A stretch of 39,412 nt of DNA from positions 1-39,412 of the forward strand of contig JANYEP010000093.1 in NCBI GenBank assembly GCA_025363075.1, given 5' to 3'. A program made the position numbers and the translations under genes. Positions 34,180-39,412 of the stretch are shown here, piece by piece. Source of the stretch: Chitinophagaceae bacterium (GTDB taxonomy: Bacteria; Bacteroidota; Bacteroidia; Chitinophagales; Chitinophagaceae). Position 1 is the stretch's first letter; each line of letters begins with the position of its first letter. The notes under the pieces were generated by a model, which did not search any database, was not told where the DNA came from, and saw only the letters and a list, made by a program, of their open reading frames with translations.

Positions 34180-34881
34180 ATGAAACAAAAAACAAAATAT
34201 AGTATACTGCTTTGCGAAGACGATCAAAACTTAGGAATGGTGCTAAAAAATTTCTTGGAACTTAACGATTATGATGTAACGCTTGAGCGTGATGGAAGGC
34301 TTGGTCTTGTTGCTTTTACACAAAACAAATTTGACCTTTGTTTACTAGATATAATGATGCCAAGAGTTGATGGTTTTAAGCTTGCAGAAGACATTAGAGA
34401 AATAGACCCAGAAGTGCCTTTGTTTTTTTTAAGTGCAAAAACAATGAAGGAAGACATCATCGAAGGCTATAGACTTGGTGCAGATGATTATATCACCAAA
34501 CCCTTTGATAGTGAGGTTTTGCTGGCAAAAATTCAAACAATTATTAAGCGTAATGATGAGCAGAATGCTTACAACGAAAGTCTTGAATACACTTTTGGCA
34601 ATTACCATCTTGTGCCTCGTTTAAGAGAATTGTCAAACAATGGAACTACAGCTAAATTAACAGCAAAGGAAACTGCCTTATTGCGTTTATTAGTAACAAA
34701 TAAAAACGATCTTTTATCTCGCGAAGAAGCACTAAAAAAAGTGTGGGGAACCGATTCATATTTTAACGCAAGAAGTATGGATGTTTATGTTGCAAAACTT
34801 AGAAAATTGTTTTCTGAAGAAAGTGGAATACTTATTAAAAATGTGCATGGTCAAGGTTTTAAAATGATTGTTCCTGAATAG
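34180..34881 (+). CDS. OmpR-family response regulator, orphan
   Basis: A 233-residue two-domain regulator. The receiver has the acidic pair in CEDDQNLG, phospho-acceptor Asp57 in CLLDIMMPRVDGF, and the Lys in YITKPFDSEVL. The winged-helix part (about 130-232) ends with KNVHGQGFKMIV, typical of OmpR/PhoB, and resembles RprY of Bacteroidota. No histidine kinase is next to it, so the partner must be elsewhere. Confidence 0.92.
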   Translation: MKQKTKYSILLCEDDQNLGMVLKNFLELNDYDVTLERDGRLGLVAFTQNKFDLCLLDIMMPRVDGFKLAEDIREIDPEVPLFFLSAKTMKEDIIEGYRLGADDYITKPFDSEVLLAKIQTIIKRNDEQNAYNESLEYTFGNYHLVPRLRELSNNGTTAKLTAKETALLRLLVTNKNDLLSREEALKKVWGTDSYFNARSMDVYVAKLRKLFSEESGILIKNVHGQGFKMIVPE

Positions 34882-34892
34882 TTTTTAGTTCA

Positions 34893-34943
34893 AATGCTGC
34901 ATTTAACTTGCAAATCCTTAAAAAGTATGTTATTTGCAGCATT
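34893..34943 (+). promoter_or_regulatory. Alternative hairpins before the PAP2 gene
   Basis: AATGCTGCA (34893-34901) can pair with TGCAGCATT (34935-34943), while TGCAAAT (34909-34915) can pair with the overlapping ATTTGCA (34932-34938). The two pairings compete for the segment just before the ATG at 34947. Confidence 0.3.
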
Positions 34944-34946
34944 ATA

Positions 34947-35570
34947 ATGAACTCCCTTCTCAATATATCTTGGTTTACACATTTTATTGAATGGCTTACA
35001 GGCAAAGACAAAGAGCTTTTTCTGTTTATTAATCAACGCTGCTCCAATTCTTTTTTCGATTGGTTAATGCCCATCATTCGTGAAGCGAAAAACTGGATTC
35101 CATTATACATTTTTTTGATTGTTTTTGCCTCCATAAAACTTAAAAAGTATGTATGGATTTGGATACTACTTGCTATTGCAACTTTTACATTAACCGACCA
35201 ATTTAGCAGCCATATTTTCAAGCCCTTGTTTGCTCGTTTACGCCCTTGTGCAGACCCTAATTTTTCGCCACAAATAAGACTGTTGCTTGACCATTGTTCT
35301 GGTGGTTTTAGCTTCACATCATCACACGCTTGCAATCATTTTGGCATTGCTACTTTTATTATTATTTCACTGGGATTTTATTTGAACAAATGGAAGTATT
35401 TGTTTATGATCTGGGCTGCAATTATTTGCTTCGCACAAGTATATGTTGGTGTGCATTATCCATTGGATGTATTGTGTGGTGGGCTTTTGGGAGCTTTGAT
35501 AGGAAAAATAACAGGTAGTTTTTATTTGAATAAAATTAATAAAATAAAAACAGTAAACGATAAACTGTAA
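34947..35570 (+). CDS. PAP2 family phosphatase
   Basis: The 207-residue membrane phosphatase carries the three motifs of the family: [19 protein letters not shown] (in place of the usual PSGH) and [14 protein letters not shown]. About five membrane helices surround them. Likely substrates are lipid phosphates such as undecaprenyl pyrophosphate or phosphatidylglycerol phosphate. The frame extends upstream to a TTG at 34908, but the ATG at 34947 fits the family start. The second motif has Ala-Cys between the two His, so check against known members. guaA follows 10 nt downstream. Confidence 0.9.
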   Translation: MNSLLNISWFTHFIEWLTGKDKELFLFINQRCSNSFFDWLMPIIREAKNWIPLYIFLIVFASIKLKKYVWIWILLAIATFTLTDQFSSHIFKPLFARLRPCADPNFSPQIRLLLDHCSGGFSFTSSHACNHFGIATFIIISLGFYLNKWKYLFMIWAAIICFAQVYVGVHYPLDVLCGGLLGALIGKITGSFYLNKINKIKTVNDKL

Positions 35571-35580
35571 ACAAATTTAT

Positions 35581-37113
35581 ATGACAGAAAAAATACTTAT
35601 ACTCGATTTTGGAAGCCAGTTTACACAACTTATTGCACGTAGTGTAAGAGAGGCAAGTGTGTACTGCGAAATCATTCCATATAACAAAGAATTTGCTATT
35701 GATAAAACCCTTAAAGGAATCATTTTAAGTGGTAGCCCATTTAGTGTAAATGATGAAAATTTTCCTTGGGTTGATATTGAAAAACTTAATAATCAATTAC
35801 CCATTTTAACCATTTGTTATGGGGCTCAATTAACAGCAAAAAGTTATGGCGGTGTAGTAAATAAAAGCAATAAGCGTGAATATGGCAGAGCCAATTTGCA
35901 AATTAAACAAGAAGACATTTTGTTTAAAAATGTCGCTACAAATTCTCAAGTTTGGATGAGCCATAGTGATAGTATTGTTCAATTACCACAAGGGTTTCAA
36001 GTGTTGGCAACTACTAACGACATTCCTGTTGCAGCATTTAAAAAAGCAAGTGATGGCAATGCTTTATATGGTTTGCAATTTCATCCTGAAGTATATCATT
36101 CAACCGATGGAAAAAAAATGATTACTAACTTTTTAGTTGATGTTTGTAAGTGTGAATGCAGTTGGACTCCTGCATCTTTTATTAATGAAACTGTAGCTGC
36201 ATTAAAACAACAAATTGGAGATGCAAAAGTGATAATGGGATTGAGTGGTGGTGTTGATAGCACAGTAGCTGCAACCCTTATTCACAAAGCAATTGGTAGC
36301 AACTTATATGGAATTTTTGTTGATAATGGTTTGCTTCGCAAAGATGAATTTCAACAAGTATTAGACATCTATAAAACACTTGGATTAAATGTAACTGGCA
36401 TTGATGCCAAACAACTTTTTTATGATGGATTAAAAGAAGTTTCTGACCCAGAAACTAAAAGAAAAGTTATAGGCAAATTGTTTATAGATGTGTTTCAACA
36501 AGAAGCAAATAAAATACACGATGCTGGCTTTTTGGGACAAGGAACTATTTACCCTGATGTGATAGAAAGTGTGAGTGTTCATGGACCATCGGCAACCATA
36601 AAATCTCATCACAATGTTGGTGGTTTGCCAGACACAATGAAGCTAAAATTGGTTGAGCCTTTGCGTTTTTTGTTTAAAGACGAAGTGAGAAAAACTGGCT
36701 TGGAGCTTGGTATTCCAGCAGATTTAATTAATCGTCATCCTTTTCCTGGACCAGGTTTAGCCATTAGAATTTTAGGAGATATTACACCCGAAAAAGTTGC
36801 AATGTTGCAAGCAGCAGATGCTATTTATATCAATGCTTTGAAAGAGCAAAATTTATACAATAAAGTGTGGCAAGCTGGTGCAATTTTATTGCCTGTAAAA
36901 AGTGTTGGAGTAATGGGAGATGAACGAACTTATGAATTTACACTAGCATTAAGAGCTGTTACAAGTGTTGATGGAATGACAGCAGACTGGAGTCATTTAC
37001 CTTATGAATTTCTTGCAAATGTTAGCAACCAAATTATCAATGAAGTAAAAGGAATCAACAGAGTTGTTTATGATATTAGTAGCAAACCGCCAGCTACAAT
37101 TGAGTGGGAGTAA
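35581..37113 (+). CDS. guaA: GMP synthase (glutamine-hydrolysing)
   Basis: Converts XMP to GMP with glutamine and ATP. The 510 residues contain the glutaminase (Cys79 in TICYGAQ, His and Glu in FHPEVYHS), the ATP pyrophosphatase with P-loop GLSGGVDST (about 221-229) and the dimerisation domain ending in KPPATIEWE, the canonical C-terminus. It probably shares a transcript with the PAP2 gene upstream. Confidence 0.97.
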   Translation: MTEKILILDFGSQFTQLIARSVREASVYCEIIPYNKEFAIDKTLKGIILSGSPFSVNDENFPWVDIEKLNNQLPILTICYGAQLTAKSYGGVVNKSNKREYGRANLQIKQEDILFKNVATNSQVWMSHSDSIVQLPQGFQVLATTNDIPVAAFKKASDGNALYGLQFHPEVYHSTDGKKMITNFLVDVCKCECSWTPASFINETVAALKQQIGDAKVIMGLSGGVDSTVAATLIHKAIGSNLYGIFVDNGLLRKDEFQQVLDIYKTLGLNVTGIDAKQLFYDGLKEVSDPETKRKVIGKLFIDVFQQEANKIHDAGFLGQGTIYPDVIESVSVHGPSATIKSHHNVGGLPDTMKLKLVEPLRFLFKDEVRKTGLELGIPADLINRHPFPGPGLAIRILGDITPEKVAMLQAADAIYINALKEQNLYNKVWQAGAILLPVKSVGVMGDERTYEFTLALRAVTSVDGMTADWSHLPYEFLANVSNQIINEVKGINRVVYDISSKPPATIEWE

Positions 37114-37269
37114 GGATTTGTTAATTTAATGATAATGTGAAGATGGAAGGCTTATAAAACAAATATTTTATGATTGGGTATGATGCATCTGCTTCCCACG
37201 ACCTAATTCAAGAAACTAAAGCAATAACTTAAAAACAAATCTTTTTCATTTCCAATAAATTAGCAACAT

Positions 37270-37288
37270 TTGCAATAAGCAATTGCAA
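37270..37288 (+). promoter_or_regulatory. Small hairpin directly before the start at 37291
   Basis: TTGCAAT (37270-37276) and ATTGCAA (37282-37288) pair around a 5-nt loop, ending 2 nt before the ATG. It could block ribosome access. The rest of the gap 37114-37269 shows no clear signal. Confidence 0.3.
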
Positions 37289-37290
37289 GT

Positions 37291-38487
37291 ATGAAAAATA
37301 AATTTACTTACACCATTATTATAGCGAGAATATTTATTGTTCTCTGTTTTTTCATTTCATTTTTTAGCAAAGCAAACGCACAACAGCCTAAGCATCGCAT
37401 TGCAGTATTCTCTCCCATTTATATCGACTCTGCATTTAAAGGTGATGCTTATAAACTCTATGGAAATTATTTACCAAAAAATATGTTGCCTGGTTTAGAG
37501 TTTTATAATGGTGTGATGATGGCAATTGATTCATTAAAATCTGATAGTACAAGCAACCTTTTGGTTAATATTTACGATTATAAGAGTAAGGATAATTCTT
37601 TAAATGAAATTATTGACGACTCTGCCAATGGTTTAGATAGTGCAAAAGTTATGATTGCTTCGTTTAACAATCGTCCTGATATTAAAATATTAGCCGATTA
37701 TGCAAAACAACATCAAATACCACTCATTTCTGCTACTTATCCTAATGATGGTGGTATTTCCAATAATCCTTATTTCTTTCTCCTCAATCCAACTTTGCGT
37801 ACACATTGTAAAGCTATTTATCAGCACATACAAAAGCATTATTCCACCAGCAATGTAATTTACCTAACAAGAAAAGGTAGTTTTGAAACAATGGTAAAAA
37901 ACTATTTTGCAGAGTATGATTCCACTAATCTAAACAATGCACTCAACCTTGAGCCTGTAACTTTGGTAGATACATTTTACTCGCAAGAATTAACGAGTTT
38001 ATTAGATAGCAATCAGCAAAATGTTATCCTTTGTGGTACTATCAGCGAAACATTTGCAAAAAAAGTTTTAAGCACTTTGTCTCCATTTAAAAAATATAAA
38101 ATAACTGTTATTGGAATGCCCACTTGGGATGGAATGAAAAGCCTTGAAAGGCAAGAGTATAAGGGCATTGAGATAATTTACACATCGCCATATAATTATT
38201 CAAAAAACAATAAATTAATTGCAAGTCTAACTTCAAAATACAAAACTAAGTATAACGCAAAGCCAAGTGATTTGGTCTTTAAAGGCTATGAAACAATGTT
38301 GCGATTTGGTAAAACAATTAGTCTTTATGGTGCTGGTGCAATGCAGCTTTTTGGTGATGATTTATTTAAAGTAATAAACAGTTTAGACATTCAACCTGTC
38401 TATAATAAGGACAAAAAAAATCAAATAGATTTTTATGAAAACAATAAAATCTATTTCATTAATAGAATAGATGGAACGGTGAAATAA
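37291..38487 (+). CDS. Exported protein with type 1 periplasmic binding fold
   Basis: The 398 residues begin with a signal peptide (cleavage probably after ANA30). The rest follows the pattern of amino-acid ABC transporter ligand-binding proteins: RIAVFSPIYIDS, LEFYNGVMMAIDSL, ILADYAKQHQIPLISATYPND, ITVIGMPTWDG and YKTKYNAKPSDLVFKGYETM. No permease or ATPase gene is adjacent. Relatives in Bacteroidota often carry LysM domains, absent here. It may bind a ligand for sensing rather than transport. The stop is 4 nt from the convergent regulator gene. Confidence 0.8.
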   Translation: MKNKFTYTIIIARIFIVLCFFISFFSKANAQQPKHRIAVFSPIYIDSAFKGDAYKLYGNYLPKNMLPGLEFYNGVMMAIDSLKSDSTSNLLVNIYDYKSKDNSLNEIIDDSANGLDSAKVMIASFNNRPDIKILADYAKQHQIPLISATYPNDGGISNNPYFFLLNPTLRTHCKAIYQHIQKHYSTSNVIYLTRKGSFETMVKNYFAEYDSTNLNNALNLEPVTLVDTFYSQELTSLLDSNQQNVILCGTISETFAKKVLSTLSPFKKYKITVIGMPTWDGMKSLERQEYKGIEIIYTSPYNYSKNNKLIASLTSKYKTKYNAKPSDLVFKGYETMLRFGKTISLYGAGAMQLFGDDLFKVINSLDIQPVYNKDKKNQIDFYENNKIYFINRIDGTVK

Positions 38488-38491
38488 TTAT

Positions 38492-39148
38492 TTAAAGAAT
38501 ATGATTTGTTGCAGCATACACTGCAAGTTCTTGCCTTGTGTGAACCCCAATTTTTGAAAAAACAGCATTCCTATAATCGCCCACAGAATTGGAACTAATA
38601 AACATTTTATCTGCAATATCGTTGTAGCTTAAAGATGTGCAAGCCCATCTTACAAACTCAGTTTCTTTGGGGCTAAACTCTACCTTGCCCTGAGAAAAAT
38701 AATCAGTGCTGTTTTGAATAGCACTACTGAAAGCATTAAAATCAACTTGGTTCAAGTAAGCATCTCCACCTAAAACGGTTCTAATAGCCAATAACAATTC
38801 AGCAGGGCTTGCAGATTTGCTAACAAAACCTTTAGCTCCAGAACGCATCACTTTTGCAATAGAAAATCCATCAGATTCACTCGATAAAGCCAACACTTTT
38901 ATCATAGGAAAATTTTGCTTCATCCACGCAGCTATTTCAAAACCACTCTTATCAGGCATTCTGATATCCATTAAAAGAAGTGAAAGGTTTCTATTTGTTT
39001 TCAACATTTGTTTTAAATCCTCAAAGTTCTCTACATCAAAAACCACATTGAACTCATTAAATGCTTCAACAAGGTTTACCACAGCTTTTCTCACTATGCT
39101 ATGATCATCAATTAAAGCTATCGTTGGCTTTCGACTTTTATTTAACAT
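38492..39148 (-). CDS. LuxR/NarL-family response regulator, orphan
   Basis: The 218-residue protein has a receiver domain (LIDDHSIVRKAV, phospho-acceptor Asp61 in LLMDIRMPDKSGF, Lys in FVSKSASPAELL) and a C-terminal LuxR-type helix-turn-helix (about 155-215: FSPKETEFVRWACTSLSYNDIADKMF split over two helices, then SVGDYRNAVFSKIGVHTRQEL). No histidine kinase is adjacent on this side. The 160-bp gap upstream, shared with rsmG, holds no clear promoter match. Confidence 0.9.
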   Translation of the reverse strand: MLNKSRKPTIALIDDHSIVRKAVVNLVEAFNEFNVVFDVENFEDLKQMLKTNRNLSLLLMDIRMPDKSGFEIAAWMKQNFPMIKVLALSSESDGFSIAKVMRSGAKGFVSKSASPAELLLAIRTVLGGDAYLNQVDFNAFSSAIQNSTDYFSQGKVEFSPKETEFVRWACTSLSYNDIADKMFISSNSVGDYRNAVFSKIGVHTRQELAVYAATNHIL

Positions 39149-39308
39149 TTGTAGGATTTTACGATGTAAAAATAATGGTATTTAAAATTTAATTTCTTGC
39201 TTCATTACAATGGTGTTTTTTTTCATTGATAAAACTATTACAAATTTTTAAATTGAGTTGGTAGCTTTCAACTTTATTTGTAATTAATTCATCATAGCAA
39301 TAAACACA

Positions 39309-39412
39309 ATGGAGATTCTTTTAAAATATTTTTCTGATTTTACACCAACACAATCGCAGCAATTCGAAATGCTTTTAGAATTGTATAAAGAATGGAACGA
39401 AAAAATAAATGT
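39309..39412 (+). CDS. rsmG: 16S rRNA (guanine527-N7)-methyltransferase, N-terminus only
   Basis: Thirty-four codons are visible before the window ends. The segment FTPTQSQQFEMLLELYKEWN, followed by EKIN, matches the conserved N-terminal helix of RsmG/GidB (consensus Y-x-x-W-N-x-K-x-N), whose product methylates G527 of 16S rRNA. The catalytic Rossmann part is beyond the edge. Confidence 0.8.
   Translation, partial: MEILLKYFSDFTPTQSQQFEMLLELYKEWNEKIN

Noticed and set aside
37170-37232. 20-residue open frame between guaA and the binding protein
   Set aside because: Too short, no overlap or spacing that suggests translation, and no recognisable sequence.

Overview
The window is AT-rich chromosomal DNA from a member of the Bacteroidota, most likely Chitinophagaceae-like. 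This is inferred from the gene families (S46 dipeptidyl-peptidase, FadN-type beta-oxidation protein, fused IcmF acyl-CoA mutase, DUF4197 lipoprotein, GxxExxY proteins) and from recurrent Bacteroidota promoter elements (-7 TAnnTTTG). Most genes are ordinary housekeeping or metabolic genes. No tRNA, rRNA, CRISPR array, transposase or phage gene was recognised.

Layout. 1-5725 (minus): a cut-off S46 peptidase, a family 2 glycosyltransferase, murI, thiL, a small membrane protein and an inositol-monophosphatase family protein. 5949-8579 (plus): an ABC exporter and a DUF4197 lipoprotein. 8581-12754 (minus): a small membrane protein, mannose-1-phosphate guanylyltransferase, a fatty acid desaturase, an M20 amidohydrolase and a SPOR-domain protein. 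12758-17705 (minus): an accessory-rich stretch holding deoC and an aldehyde dehydrogenase pair that looks like a split ALDH16. It is interrupted by an intact RelE-type toxin-antitoxin pair and a GxxExxY gene, is followed by a second toxin-antitoxin pair whose toxin has a nonsense codon, and is studded with palindromic repeats. 17926-19485 (minus): a helical protein of unknown function. 19609-21275 (plus): a structured terminator-bearing RNA, psuG and a second GxxExxY gene beside a perfect palindrome. 21402-29647: FadN-like protein, an exported protein (minus), fused IcmF mutase, a GIY-YIG/DUF4357 protein and trmD. 29650-32657 (minus): DMT transporter and ComEC. 32756-39412: GH5 mannanase, an orphan OmpR-type regulator, a PAP2 phosphatase, guaA, a periplasmic binding-fold protein, an orphan LuxR-type regulator (minus) and the start of rsmG.

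How genes work together. DeoC splits deoxyribose-5-phosphate to acetaldehyde and glyceraldehyde-3-phosphate, and the adjacent ALDH pair could oxidise the aldehyde. PsuG adds pseudouridine catabolism. FadN-like protein and IcmF serve acyl-CoA metabolism. MurI, the glycosyltransferase and the GDP-mannose enzyme serve the envelope.

Most unusual content. (1) Two GxxExxY genes (PD-(D/E)XK nuclease fold) each end 6-7 nt from a long palindrome. The two palindromes are unrelated in sequence, but both have arms built from about three short tandem units (8-mers in one, 9-mers in the other); a RelE gene has a half copy at the same distance. (2) Short tandem arrays with a 7-bp period, each of different sequence, lie in frame in the inter-domain linkers of the ABC exporter and of IcmF, and in one intergenic gap. 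(3) Upstream of psuG is a transcript with a tandem 13-nt motif and mutually exclusive terminator and anti-terminator hairpins, a candidate riboregulator. All three come from sequence inspection alone and are not proven.
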